Of a stretch of DNA of 64,000 nt, positions 1 to 9,042 are shown in pieces; within the stretch, counting starts at the first letter, position 1; every line of letters starts with the position of its first letter. The DNA comes from Pseudobdellovibrionaceae bacterium. GTDB taxonomy: Bacteria > Bdellovibrionota > Bdellovibrionia > Bdellovibrionales > Bdellovibrionaceae. The position numbers and the translations under genes were made by a program. The notes under the pieces were generated by a model. The model ran no database searches, was not told the DNA's origin, and saw only the letters and a program-made list of their open reading frames with translations. Where the stretch lies: positions 44,385-108,384 of the forward strand of contig JABWCN010000012.1 in NCBI GenBank assembly GCA_013359135.1, read 5' to 3'.

Positions 1-30
1 GTTTTCATAACAATCAAGGAGGATTTGTAC

Positions 31-1107
31 ATGAAAAATAGTTTGTACTTAGTAGCAACTATAGGTTTAGTTTTAAGCTTTGCCTGTAATAAAAGTAGTG
101 ATAGTGGTAAAAGTGCGACAATCATTGTACCAGACATACGACCGCCAGTTCAAAAGAACTTATCTTCTACTTTAATTAGTGGAAGCAGTTTTTCGACGGC
201 TTCTTTTAAAACTCAGACAACGGATTATACAAAGAATTGTCAAGCTGATGCTACGGCTGGCGATCCATGCTCAGGTTTGTCTTCTAGTTCAGAAAAAATT
301 CGTTGTATTATGAAGCAGAGGCTTTTTTGTGCGGGTCCAGTTGAAGTCTTAAATTTGTTAAAAAATGTTGATGATAGAATGGGTGAAATAGAAGCAAGAT
401 CAACTGGAACTGTACCTTGTATGAGTGCAGATCCTTCAGATGCAAGTTCTGAAATTTCATTTCCAGGATCAACTTCATTTTCTCACTACTTACAATGTAA
501 AGACTCAAGTATAAAAGTGGGCTGGGGAAAAAAAGATGATGTTTGGTATTTAAGAACAGCCAATGGTGCAGCTGGTGGTATATACTCGATTAACAGCAGT
601 GAAGATGTTGAAGGTTATATGTGGCTTCGTTCAGAAGATAAAACATTTAGTATGTCAACAGGACTTATACGATTAAAAGCTAACAAGACGGCAGGAACAG
701 TGGAAATGACTGGTGGAGGAGTAGGCTTAGGTTTTTGTAGTTTTCATTATAAGTCAGATGCAAATCATATTTATGTTATTGCAAATCCTGATGGCGTTGG
801 TCGTAGTTGTGATTTCAATGGTGATAGCTCTGTTAATGCTAGTGATTGGGTTGAGGCGTGTGTAAATGCCAGTGACCTTTCGGCGACTTCAAGTCTTTCA
901 GATTGTACTTCATTAAGTACTAGCCTAACAGCTCCAACATTAGGTAGGGCACAGACTACGAATTCATCCAGTCAAACATGGGATGCGGCAGCTACCGCTC
1001 CAAGTGGTGTAACTTTACAGACCTTTGATATCGGTAATTATTTAAATACTCTATATACAAATACGGGTACTTTTTCTGCAGATGTACAAGAGTTTTCAGT
1101 TCAATGA
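31..1107 (+). CDS. Lipoprotein with an EF-hand/dockerin-like calcium loop
   Basis: A 358-residue secreted lipoprotein of unknown function. The ATG at 31 is chosen because AAGGAGGA lies seven bases upstream; a TTG two codons earlier has worse spacing. Residues 1-18 form a signal peptide ending in the lipobox LSFAC, so Cys19 should be lipidated. The mature part is rich in Ser and Thr and has several Cys. Residues 261-272 read DFNGDSSVNASD, with acidic or Asn side chains at positions 1, 3, 5, 9 and 12, as in an EF-hand or dockerin calcium loop. I recognise no enzyme domain. The gene converges on the next gene and shares a terminator with it. Role in the envelope or at the surface is inferred. 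Confidence 0.8.
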   Translation: MKNSLYLVATIGLVLSFACNKSSDSGKSATIIVPDIRPPVQKNLSSTLISGSSFSTASFKTQTTDYTKNCQADATAGDPCSGLSSSSEKIRCIMKQRLFCAGPVEVLNLLKNVDDRMGEIEARSTGTVPCMSADPSDASSEISFPGSTSFSHYLQCKDSSIKVGWGKKDDVWYLRTANGAAGGIYSINSSEDVEGYMWLRSEDKTFSMSTGLIRLKANKTAGTVEMTGGGVGLGFCSFHYKSDANHIYVIANPDGVGRSCDFNGDSSVNASDWVEACVNASDLSATSSLSDCTSLSTSLTAPTLGRAQTTNSSSQTWDAAATAPSGVTLQTFDIGNYLNTLYTNTGTFSADVQEFSVQ

Positions 1108-1156
1108 GCCTGAAGTAAAAAAGTAGATGTTGGAGAAATCTGACATTTTAATGGTT

Positions 1157-1190
1157 AAAAGTCCTTAATTAATGCAATTAGAGGACTTTT
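1157..1190. terminator. Bidirectional Rho-independent terminator between convergent genes
   Basis: The arms AAAAGTCCTTAATT and AATTAGAGGACTTTT pair around a five-base loop with one bulged G. The stem has A-runs on one side and T-runs on the other, so it can work in both directions. It lies between the lipoprotein gene and the stop codon (1189-1191) of the opposing gene. Confidence 0.8.
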
Positions 1191-3096
1191 AACGATGAAA
1201 ATCAATGTATTCAAGGTTGTAATTATCTTTAAGAAATTTTTTATTTCTGGATAAAATGATATCATAAGTAAGCCCTCCGGTCCTAGCATTATCAATATAA
1301 GGTGAACGGATTGAATAAAGCTCTATATCAAATTTAACTTTGAACTCAGGAAAAGTGACCAATGAATCTTTGTTTTCTGAGAACATAAAAAATGAGTGAG
1401 GGACATCAGTTAGAAAAACAAACTCCGTATTACTATCGAATGAAGACTGTAGCTGTTTTTTTCTAGCCTTAGGATTATCTGCAGTCATTATCAATTCAGA
1501 GAAGGGTATCGTTTTGAATTTAGGCCCATTAAAAAGTAGATTTTGAAGTCTTTCATTAGAAAGATCAGTAAAAACTTTAGAGATAACTCGGACTGAAGAT
1601 TTTTTAAAAGGAAGAATGTATTCAAAAGCATTGCCAGCAAATGGTACGGGAATTAACCGTGAATTTTTTCCTCGTAACAGATTTCTTTGATTGACCAGTA
1701 AATCAAGTTTAAATCTAGCTCTCATGAGATCAATTTGCATTAAGATAAAATTTCCAACTATAACTCCATCAGGTGGTAAGATATATTTCTCTTTAAGGCT
1801 CTTTTTTGACAATTCAGTTTTTATAAATTCGCTTAAAATTGAAAAAAGCAAGTCATATGCTTTTTCGTTTGAATGTAGTTCCAACTTAACCGCAGGAAGA
1901 AGTAAGAAAAAATTTGAGAGAATCAGATCTAATTTAGCAACTGCTTTTGTAGGCATCCAATTGTGAAGTTTTTTTGAAGCTTCAACGATAAGATGTCTGG
2001 CTATTAGTGGGTGTAATTCATTAGGGAAACTAATCGAAATGGAGTTGCCACCATTTGCAAGCTTTATCATTTTTGTTTGAGTTACGGCTAGTTTATCGCC
2101 AGAGAAATAAATTTCTTTTTCGGCGAGGAGCGTGTTAATTTCTATAAAATCAGCAATCGAAAGTTGACTTAAAACACCATTAAAATGACGATTGAACGTG
2201 TTAAAAAATTTTTCAAAAAATAGATCATGAAAATTTCCATCATAATATTTACTTATATAACCTGCAATAAAAATTCCTTCAGGAGTTCTTAGTTTTACAT
2301 TTAAATTGCTTTGAGTTTGTTTATTTAAAAACTCTATTGACTTTGAATTTGGATCATTAGAATCTTTAAAAAAATCTAGTAAGTCATTTATTTGGTTAAA
2401 TTCATCTTTAGCAATGTTAATTTTATTAAGAATGAGTTTTTCAATTGAATCCATTTGCTGATTTAATTGTTCTAGATAAGTGATCTTGCTTGAAATTAAA
2501 TTTTCGATTAGTTTTTTTTCTACCACATCAGAAATAGAGTTAAAAAACAATGAATTTTGATTTATATTCGAAGCTTGTTGTGTTGCAAAACTAATTTCAT
2601 CCTTTAATTGCTGTGCTTTTTGCAATAAATTTTCGTAATGATTAACTCCTAAAGATAAAATAGTTTTGCAATGCTCTGAGTTTTTTAAACATTTTTCTAA
2701 GGTTTTATCTCTGTTCAAATTTTTTAATACTTCTAAAGATGTTAGTTCTTTTTCGGTGGAGGAAAAAGAAGTATAATTTTTAATGGATTCAATAGAGTGT
2801 TGCCAAAGTGATTGTGCAGAGAGTAGATGATTTTCAGATCCATAAGCTTCGATGGTGTCAACCAGGCTTTGGTGTGTTTTATAAATTTCAGATAAGTAGG
2901 TGTCTAAGGTATTACTAACTAGAAGTAGCTTGCTAGAGTTAGGATTTTTAACAAATTGATGGTGTAACGCCAATTCTAAATTTTTTTGTCGGGAAGTTAA
3001 TTTTTTTTGTTGATACCTTATTAAACAGTCATTAGCTTTTAAAGGTTCACTAAGGATAAAGAATATAATTAAATAAAATAAAAAATTATTTTTCAT
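1189..3096 (-). CDS. Secreted coiled-coil protein, paralogue family member 1
   Basis: A 635-residue exported protein of unknown function, starting at an ATG. Residues 1-21 are a signal peptide (hydrophobic core FLFYLIIFFIL). The mature protein begins NDCLIRY, with Cys24 and Tyr28. A long region to about residue 260 is helical and charged, as in a coiled coil (for example KSKIT/EQLNQQMDSIEK-like heptads), followed by a globular C-terminal half. It is a distant paralogue of the genes at 3086-4327, 29314-30948 and 30935-32545: they share a YGSxxxL segment, a C(x6)C pair near residue 140-147 and related C-terminal halves. Its start overlaps the end of the preceding gene by 11 bases, suggesting translational coupling. 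No known domain is recognised. Confidence 0.8.
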   Translation of the reverse strand: MKNNFLFYLIIFFILSEPLKANDCLIRYQQKKLTSRQKNLELALHHQFVKNPNSSKLLLVSNTLDTYLSEIYKTHQSLVDTIEAYGSENHLLSAQSLWQHSIESIKNYTSFSSTEKELTSLEVLKNLNRDKTLEKCLKNSEHCKTILSLGVNHYENLLQKAQQLKDEISFATQQASNINQNSLFFNSISDVVEKKLIENLISSKITYLEQLNQQMDSIEKLILNKINIAKDEFNQINDLLDFFKDSNDPNSKSIEFLNKQTQSNLNVKLRTPEGIFIAGYISKYYDGNFHDLFFEKFFNTFNRHFNGVLSQLSIADFIEINTLLAEKEIYFSGDKLAVTQTKMIKLANGGNSISISFPNELHPLIARHLIVEASKKLHNWMPTKAVAKLDLILSNFFLLLPAVKLELHSNEKAYDLLFSILSEFIKTELSKKSLKEKYILPPDGVIVGNFILMQIDLMRARFKLDLLVNQRNLLRGKNSRLIPVPFAGNAFEYILPFKKSSVRVISKVFTDLSNERLQNLLFNGPKFKTIPFSELIMTADNPKARKKQLQSSFDSNTEFVFLTDVPHSFFMFSENKDSLVTFPEFKVKFDIELYSIRSPYIDNARTGGLTYDIILSRNKKFLKDNYNLEYIDFHR

Positions 3097-4327
3097 AAAA
3101 GTCTCTATTTGTGCTTAGTAAGTAATTAAATGCCAAAACTTTTACTTTCCCAAGAGAGGTTTGAAAATAGAAAGGGGATGAAGTCTTATTTAAATTTTCA
3201 ATATAGTCTCTTTTGTCTATGCTTAACCCATAATCAGAGCTAGAAATAAATAAGTTTAATCCTTCAAGGGCTTCATTGTAAATATGTCTTGTTGTCCTAG
3301 ATGATCTATTAAAAAAACCACCAAAGATGCCTTTGAATTTAGCATCTAAGAGTTTTTTGAAGTAAGCAGTCATCAATAAAATTTCTTTATTGTTAGGATC
3401 TAATAAATTAAAGTCTGTAATATTTATTAAAAATGATAAATTTTTAAAATCTCTATTCACGTCATTAAGGTTATTAAGACATTTATCACAGTTGATAGGA
3501 TGAGAAAAGTGACTTAATCTGGGCGCTCTGAAGTAAAAAGCAACTAATTGTCTATAGTAGCCTTGATTAATAACTTCTAAAATATTATTTTTTGATTCCG
3601 ATTCAGTAATTATTTTTTCTAGATCGATCTCTTTATAAAAAACTTCAGCTAATAGTAATTTAAAATCAGCAAAAGAAATTTTTTTAATGAATCCTGTCTC
3701 ATGGTTGTGTGCATCTTTTTCTAGAAGAATATCCTTAATTTTTTGTTTTGTTAAATTTGTACCATGACGTTGAATATTTTCCAAAAGTATTTGCCCATGA
3801 GTAGTTAATGGCTGTAGTTCAAATTTTCTAAAAAAATCAAAACGTTGTTTTTCTTGCATTACTTGAGTATGTATGGTCAGAGTTTTAAAATCTAATTTTG
3901 GATATATAACTTGAAGTTCGATTAGTTTTTGAATAGTTTCAGGAAGCTTAATTTTATTAATAACTTTAAGTTTATTAATCAGTGATGTTGGTAGAGTAGT
4001 CATTCCATCTGAAGACAACTCTAATAGGCTGTTAATGCTATCTTTTAATAAATAAGCTTCATTAAGTAGAGAGGTCATTTCTTCGACAATAGAGGTTCTT
4101 AACTCTAAATCATCGTCATTTTTTTTATCAGATAATATTTTTATATACTTTTCTGTTGAAGCCGTAATTGTCTCGAAATGCTTAATTAATCCACGAGTGT
4201 TTTCTTGATCTGCAACACCTAAGGAAGAAGAAAAGTAAAACTGATAGCAACCATGAGCAGGTAAAGCATGTGATTCAGGTATATATATCTTTAAAAGTAG
4301 AAAAATAACTAAGTATGTGTATAGCAA
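3086..4327 (-). CDS. Secreted coiled-coil protein, paralogue family member 2
   Basis: A 413-residue exported protein, first gene of a two-gene overlapping unit. The start is a TTG at 4327 with GGAG five to six bases upstream; no better ATG precedes the signal peptide. The signal peptide (LVIFLLLKIYI core) ends near ALPA, and the mature protein starts HGCYQFYF, with Cys27 and Tyr31. Residues about 40-150 are helical and charged. Two CxxC-type cysteines occur in NCDKC near residue 280. Segments such as ISFADFKLLLAEVF match ISLADAKKILTIII in the paralogue at 30935-32545. Function is unknown; the paired organisation, seen twice in this window, suggests the two partners act together. Confidence 0.8.
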   Translation of the reverse strand: MLYTYLVIFLLLKIYIPESHALPAHGCYQFYFSSSLGVADQENTRGLIKHFETITASTEKYIKILSDKKNDDDLELRTSIVEEMTSLLNEAYLLKDSINSLLELSSDGMTTLPTSLINKLKVINKIKLPETIQKLIELQVIYPKLDFKTLTIHTQVMQEKQRFDFFRKFELQPLTTHGQILLENIQRHGTNLTKQKIKDILLEKDAHNHETGFIKKISFADFKLLLAEVFYKEIDLEKIITESESKNNILEVINQGYYRQLVAFYFRAPRLSHFSHPINCDKCLNNLNDVNRDFKNLSFLINITDFNLLDPNNKEILLMTAYFKKLLDAKFKGIFGGFFNRSSRTTRHIYNEALEGLNLFISSSDYGLSIDKRDYIENLNKTSSPFYFQTSLGKVKVLAFNYLLSTNRDFYEK

Positions 4328-4498
4328 GTTGTCTCCGTACTGCCAGTTTTAATTACTCATTAGGGTTTCTTTCACCTGAGTTCTAAAACAATTCATAGAC
4401 AAGCGACATTAAAATTCGGAGCAAAAAAGAGACCAACAAAGTAAGAAATTTGTATTTTATTTAAGATTTGATTTCTGAAAAATAAAACACAAATATTC

Positions 4499-4512
4499 TA
4501 TTCGTACGAATA
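4499..4512. promoter_or_regulatory. Perfect 14-bp palindrome, candidate operator
   Basis: TATTCGTACGAATA is a perfect inverted repeat in the 254-base gap between the GlpD-like gene and the start of the 3086-4327 gene. It lies about 170 bases upstream of that gene's start, so it could be an operator, but no promoter was identified with it. The remainder of the gap shows nothing clear. Confidence 0.35.
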
Positions 4513-4581
4513 CAAGGAAGGCTATCTATCAAAAAAGCAGTTAGGATTATTACAACTGAATTTCAATTAGGTTTTGTTTAA

Positions 4582-6306
4582 TCATTGTAGTTCTTGGCGA
4601 GCGAGTGCTATTTCATCAAGTCGCTTTTGCTCTGTCCAGTCAAGTTCTTTAGCCATGACGTCGGCAATTTTTTCTAAAGATTGCAAGCTGGCATTTAAAT
4701 CTAACATAGAAAATCTAAGTCTTCTAGAAATAACGTCTGTTATTTTTCTAGCAGCTTCGTAGGTTATTGCATAGTGAACTTCAGCCATAATGAATGGATG
4801 ATGTGGATCAATTCTTTCTAGCTTATCACTATAGGTTTGTAATAAAAATTCTGATCTACTCCCAAAAGTTGTTGCAAGGTGAGCTGCTATATCAGAATCA
4901 AGAGAAAACTTGTTTACCAAAAACTGAGTGTAATTGTTATTGTAACCATCGGCTCCGGAAATTTTTAAGTTCTCAGTTTGGCTTTGGTATTGATTTTTAG
5001 GTAAATTTAAAAGTTCAACTGCCTTATTAATGGTGTGCTCTCCCATCACTCGATAGGTCGTCCACTTTCCACCAGTGATGGTTATTAAACCTGAGCTTTT
5101 ATTGACATTTACAACATGATCCCTTGCTAATTGAGACGTATCAGAAGCCTCAGGATCTGAAACTAAAGGCCTTATTCCTGTCCAATATGATTTTACATTT
5201 TCTCTAATGATCGGAGTTGCAAAGTATTTTGATACTTCACTTAAAATGTAATCAATGTCTTCTTCAGAAGTCTTGGGTTTAGAAACTACTTCTGCTTTAT
5301 TATCTGTCGTGCCAATAAGAGTATGTCCTTCCCATGGTAAGATAAATAAAACTCTACCATCTGATGTTTTTGGAATTAGAATTCCCATTTCCGGGATTGA
5401 AAATTTCTTGTCGATGACTAAATGAGTACCACTGGCACCAGAAATCATTGGTTTTACTTCTGGGTCATCAAGAGTTCTAATCTTGTCAGCAAACGGTCCT
5501 GTAGCGTTAACAAAAACTTTACCTTTTATTAACCAACGATTACCTGTTAACTGGTCTTCAACAACTGCACCTGTTATTTTTTCATTCACTTTTTGAAAGG
5601 AAACCACTTTCGTGTAGTTTAGTAAAGTGCCGCCTTTGCTTTGAGTTGTAGAAGCTAAACCCAAAGCAAGTCTTGAGTCGTTGAACTGACCATCATAATA
5701 GACAACACCACCTTTTAAACCTTCTGTTTTAATGTGGGGGTATTTTTCTTTTATCTCTTTTGCTGAGATAAAGTGACTACCTGGTAATTTGCCTTTGCTG
5801 CCAGCTAACAGATCATACATTTTTAGACCGGCCCAGTAGTATGGAATTTCAATGGTAGAATAAATGGGTGTCATCAAAGCCATAGGTTTTGCAAGATGAG
5901 GTGCATTGGAAATAATTGTTTTCCTTTCTTGAAGAGCATCTTTTATAAGATTTAAAAGGGTTTTGTCAATTTTTCCAGTACTTATCAGTTTTTTCCACAG
6001 CTGTTCAAGATAACGAACGCCGCCATGAAGCAGTTTTGTTGATTTACTGGAAGTCTCGCCAGCAAAGTCATTAGCTTCAACAACGACAGTTCTAAGCCCT
6101 CGTGTACTTGCATCCAGCGCAGAACCAAGTCCAGCACTTCCGCCGCCAATAATCACCACATCAAAATTATTTTCTCTACTAAAAAGAATATTTTCTTCTC
6201 TATTAATTTTAGAACTTGAAAAAGTACCGTAGTGATGACGGCAACTCAAAGCACTAGCATGCAATTTAGCGTATAGAAAAAAAACAATCAGGAATAAAAA
6301 CTTCAT
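4582..6306 (-). CDS. Exported GlpD-like FAD-dependent glycerol-3-phosphate dehydrogenase
   Basis: The protein (574 residues) matches the GlpD family, which oxidises glycerol 3-phosphate to dihydroxyacetone phosphate with FAD and passes electrons to quinone. The dinucleotide fold motif is VVIIGGGSAGLGSAL, followed by TSSKSTKLLHGGVRYLEQ, typical of the family, and a C-terminal DAO_C-like domain from about residue 430. The ATG at 6306 has AAGGAAAA upstream and overlaps the stop of the preceding gene as ATGA. Unusually, this start gives a signal peptide (FLFLIVFFLYAKL, cleavage near HASA) and a mature start LSCRHHY. GlpD is normally a cytoplasmic-side membrane protein, so export, and the side on which FAD is loaded, are open questions. 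Last gene of a three-gene operon. Confidence 0.85.
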   Translation of the reverse strand: MKFLFLIVFFLYAKLHASALSCRHHYGTFSSSKINREENILFSRENNFDVVIIGGGSAGLGSALDASTRGLRTVVVEANDFAGETSSKSTKLLHGGVRYLEQLWKKLISTGKIDKTLLNLIKDALQERKTIISNAPHLAKPMALMTPIYSTIEIPYYWAGLKMYDLLAGSKGKLPGSHFISAKEIKEKYPHIKTEGLKGGVVYYDGQFNDSRLALGLASTTQSKGGTLLNYTKVVSFQKVNEKITGAVVEDQLTGNRWLIKGKVFVNATGPFADKIRTLDDPEVKPMISGASGTHLVIDKKFSIPEMGILIPKTSDGRVLFILPWEGHTLIGTTDNKAEVVSKPKTSEEDIDYILSEVSKYFATPIIRENVKSYWTGIRPLVSDPEASDTSQLARDHVVNVNKSSGLITITGGKWTTYRVMGEHTINKAVELLNLPKNQYQSQTENLKISGADGYNNNYTQFLVNKFSLDSDIAAHLATTFGSRSEFLLQTYSDKLERIDPHHPFIMAEVHYAITYEAARKITDVISRRLRFSMLDLNASLQSLEKIADVMAKELDWTEQKRLDEIALARQELQ

Positions 6307-7244
6307 GGTTTTTTCCTTGTCGTAGTATAGTTTTTTAAACAATAATGTTTTTTTATAGTGGTAGAAAAGTTTTCTAAGAATAACTCAGGATTGTCTGTCG
6401 TAAGACCAGTAACACCCATTGAAATTAGTTCTTGTGCACGTTCTATGGAATTAACAGTCCATGGATTTACTTGGATTTTATGTTCAAGCCATGATTTGAT
6501 AGTTTCTGGAGTTAAGTCGGCATGGTGAGGTGAAATTCCCAGAGGTTTGTATTTTCGGATAACTTCTTCTGCTGAAAGTAATGACAATTCTTTTTCATCA
6601 ACCAGAAGAACAAGCGGAATTTTCGGTTTATGTTTTTTAAATTCAGTGAGAACATCCCAGTTAAAAGCTCTTGCAATAATAGGAGTTTTGATATTGATTT
6701 TATCTATGACTTCAGAGATTCTTAGTGCAAGAATTGAAATGGGTGCGGATTCAGAGATAAACCCCTTTTCACTTTTAATTTCTAAGTGAAGAGGTATAGT
6801 TGGTAATTTTTCAGACTCTCTTTTTTTTACAGCTAACAAGAATTCTTCAAAAGTGGGAACTGTTGTGTCGCCTGGAAGGGTTTGTAAGTTATCTGAAAAT
6901 GAGATTTGTTTGAGCTCGGCAAGAGTTAGATCTTTAATCAAAACTGGCCTTTTGATGACTGTGAAATCTTTAGGATTCAGATAATAGTCATGATAAAGAA
7001 CTGGCGTACCATCTTTAGTTAAATGTACATCAAACTCGACACTGCTAGCGCCGATGTCCATCGAGTTCAATAAAGACGACAGTGAATTTTCTCTTAGTTT
7101 GACGCGATTTCCTCTGTGGGCTGTAATTTCATTAAGTAATAATCTTTTTGGAGCTGGTAAAATAAACTCACTTGCAGGCAAACGTGTCTTCGCTTCTGCA
7201 AGTAGAGTGGTTAAAGTAATAAGTCCAGCAAGTATACAGTTCAT
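6303..7244 (-). CDS. Secreted glycerophosphodiester phosphodiesterase
   Basis: This protein (313 residues) belongs to the GDPD family, which hydrolyses glycerophosphodiesters from phospholipid head groups to glycerol 3-phosphate and an alcohol. Family motifs are all present: TAHRGN with the catalytic His-Arg, ENSLSS, then VEFDVHLTKDGTPVLYHD with metal ligands, LEIKSEKG, and the late TDNPELF. The ATG at 7244 gives a signal peptide (NCILAGLITLTTLLAEA). It starts one base after the stop of the upstream gene and ends in a 4-base overlap with the GlpD-like gene, so the product glycerol 3-phosphate would be handed directly to the next enzyme. The protein should act in the periplasm or outside the cell. 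Confidence 0.9.
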   Translation of the reverse strand: MNCILAGLITLTTLLAEAKTRLPASEFILPAPKRLLLNEITAHRGNRVKLRENSLSSLLNSMDIGASSVEFDVHLTKDGTPVLYHDYYLNPKDFTVIKRPVLIKDLTLAELKQISFSDNLQTLPGDTTVPTFEEFLLAVKKRESEKLPTIPLHLEIKSEKGFISESAPISILALRISEVIDKINIKTPIIARAFNWDVLTEFKKHKPKIPLVLLVDEKELSLLSAEEVIRKYKPLGISPHHADLTPETIKSWLEHKIQVNPWTVNSIERAQELISMGVTGLTTDNPELFLENFSTTIKKHYCLKNYTTTRKKP

Positions 7245-7245
7245 T

Positions 7246-9042
7246 TTATGAAAGCTCTTCAATATGAATAAGTCCTGATTTTTCAAAGGTGATTTTAACA
7301 TCTTTTATAAATTTTTTATGTTGGAAAAGTATCCTAATCTGTTCGCTACTAATTGGATTCTCAGTTTGATTAATAATTTCTACTTTTCCTTTAAGTGTAA
7401 GGCCTGAAAGATTCACTTTTCCAGAAATTGTAAGTTCATCCAATTCTAGTATTTTTGTACCATTGAAAGCCTCTAAGATGTTTTCCACATTAGCATAGTG
7501 TTTATCTTCTGTTTCACGATCTTGAAGTTTAATTGTTGGTAAAAATCCTGGAGCTAGATCTTTAAGAGTAAAGGTCTCTTTATTAAATTCAAATCTATCC
7601 GAGTGTAAAAGCATCCAATAATCGAAAGCTGTTTTGATGGGAGCAAAGAAGTTAGTTCTATGCTCACGTTCGATGTTCATAAAGGTGATTAATGGAATGT
7701 TGTTAGTACTTCTAAAATGTTGATCTAATTTGAGCATGATAGAACCCATGGCGCCTTCAAGTTGAGTGTAGACTCTTTTTACTCCGTCTTTATCGACTTG
7801 TTTTTTATTGTTTTGAATAAGAGCAGGGGAAATTTCTTTGAATAAATTACTAAGCCCAATTTTTTCTATTTCGGTTCTTAATAAAGGAGCTAAAACTTCT
7901 TCATTGATGATGACCATATTGGTATTAAATAGAGATTTTCTTGTCCCAACAGTTAAACCCATTTTTTCAAAAAAAGTTTTTTGATCTGCCCTCTCGGCTT
8001 GAGCATGTTCAACAATGGTAGGATAAAAAAAAGTTTGACCATTTTTATTGCGACCTTCGGCTATACCAATTTGTCCACCTTTAAGATCAATTTCAGTTTT
8101 TTCAGTAGTTACCATCATGATTGGAATTTTATTCTTTTTCATATGAGCGACGATCAGTGGATCTGGGCTACCACTAAGATCTTCACCATTAGATATAACA
8201 GAGAATTGATTTTTTGTCTCGGCCGGTGTCTTGGCTAGTAATCTTTCTATCAGATTGATAGCAAAAAAGCCGTGTCCTCCTGGAGCTAATCTATTCGTAG
8301 AAAGTTGTTTTTGGTCATTTAGAGTAGGAATCTGATGTTGAATTATTTTTCCACCTCTACGGAGTCCTTTCATATCAGGTCGTTCGGCGCTAACGTGTTT
8401 CCAAGCTTTTTCGATTGAGTCTTGAGTTTCGCCACTGACAAGATCAGTGTAAATGATACCTTTATATAAGTCCGATTTTACGAAGGCTTTATGCATTAAA
8501 GCCTCAGCTATCGACATATCAGTTCCGGGAATATATAAGTCAGTGGCCTTAGCGCCATTTCTTACTTTCTCGCTTGGAATTCCAAGACGTTTACTTAAGT
8601 AGCTATTTCTGTCTACGGAAGTTCCAGTTCCTGCTTGCATTGAGTGTAAATTTAAAGTTACTCCTCTAGCAAGAGGTATGAGTTCAGCCTGACGCTTTAA
8701 TAAATCGTTGTAATTTGTTAAATTAATTTCAGATACAAGTTTATCAGGAGCATTAGCAACTAGATAAACAGTCTGAACAGAAGAATCACTTTCCTGTTTG
8801 CTGGGGTCAAATAATTTAATTGGTTTGTCGTTATTAGATTTATCATAGGCTAACTTAAGCAGCATTTTTAAGTATGCAAAGTTAGATTCATCTAAATTAA
8901 GACCGAATCTAGATTTTGCCTCACCAAGAGTCATTTGATTTAAGAACTCTTTATAACTATAATTCTTGAGACACTGATGACTATAGGCAAAGTTAGAAAA
9001 AATAAGACCAACGACGACGGGGATATGATTAATTTTTTTCAT
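7246..9042 (-). CDS. Exported UDPGP-family (UDP-sugar pyrophosphorylase-like) protein
   Basis: A 598-residue protein resembling the UTP-glucose-1-phosphate uridylyltransferase / UDP-N-acetylhexosamine pyrophosphorylase family. Supporting segments are LNLHSMQAGTGTSVDR (residues about 130-145, in the place of the glycine-rich nucleotide loop), LAPGGHGFFA (like the family's PGGHG), and NGEDLSGSPDP followed by MMVTTEKTEIDLKGGQI, which match the family's NVDN...DP and TxxxxKGG pattern. The ATG at 9042 gives a signal peptide ending near AYS and a mature start HQCLKNYSY. Export of a UTP-dependent enzyme is unexpected, so either the substrate or the activity may have changed. It heads the operon with the phosphodiesterase and GlpD-like genes. 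The family call is moderate; activity is not established. Confidence 0.65.
   Translation of the reverse strand: MKKINHIPVVVGLIFSNFAYSHQCLKNYSYKEFLNQMTLGEAKSRFGLNLDESNFAYLKMLLKLAYDKSNNDKPIKLFDPSKQESDSSVQTVYLVANAPDKLVSEINLTNYNDLLKRQAELIPLARGVTLNLHSMQAGTGTSVDRNSYLSKRLGIPSEKVRNGAKATDLYIPGTDMSIAEALMHKAFVKSDLYKGIIYTDLVSGETQDSIEKAWKHVSAERPDMKGLRRGGKIIQHQIPTLNDQKQLSTNRLAPGGHGFFAINLIERLLAKTPAETKNQFSVISNGEDLSGSPDPLIVAHMKKNKIPIMMVTTEKTEIDLKGGQIGIAEGRNKNGQTFFYPTIVEHAQAERADQKTFFEKMGLTVGTRKSLFNTNMVIINEEVLAPLLRTEIEKIGLSNLFKEISPALIQNNKKQVDKDGVKRVYTQLEGAMGSIMLKLDQHFRSTNNIPLITFMNIEREHRTNFFAPIKTAFDYWMLLHSDRFEFNKETFTLKDLAPGFLPTIKLQDRETEDKHYANVENILEAFNGTKILELDELTISGKVNLSGLTLKGKVEIINQTENPISSEQIRILFQHKKFIKDVKITFEKSGLIHIEELS

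Noticed and set aside
1189..3096. Lipoprotein status for the CxxxY proteins, because a Cys follows the signal peptide
   Set aside because: Residues before the Cys (KAND, SHQ, PGMT, TQFKN) do not match a lipobox and the Cys is typically two or more residues past the likely cleavage site. The GlpD-like and 3086-4327 proteins are borderline, but not enough to call.
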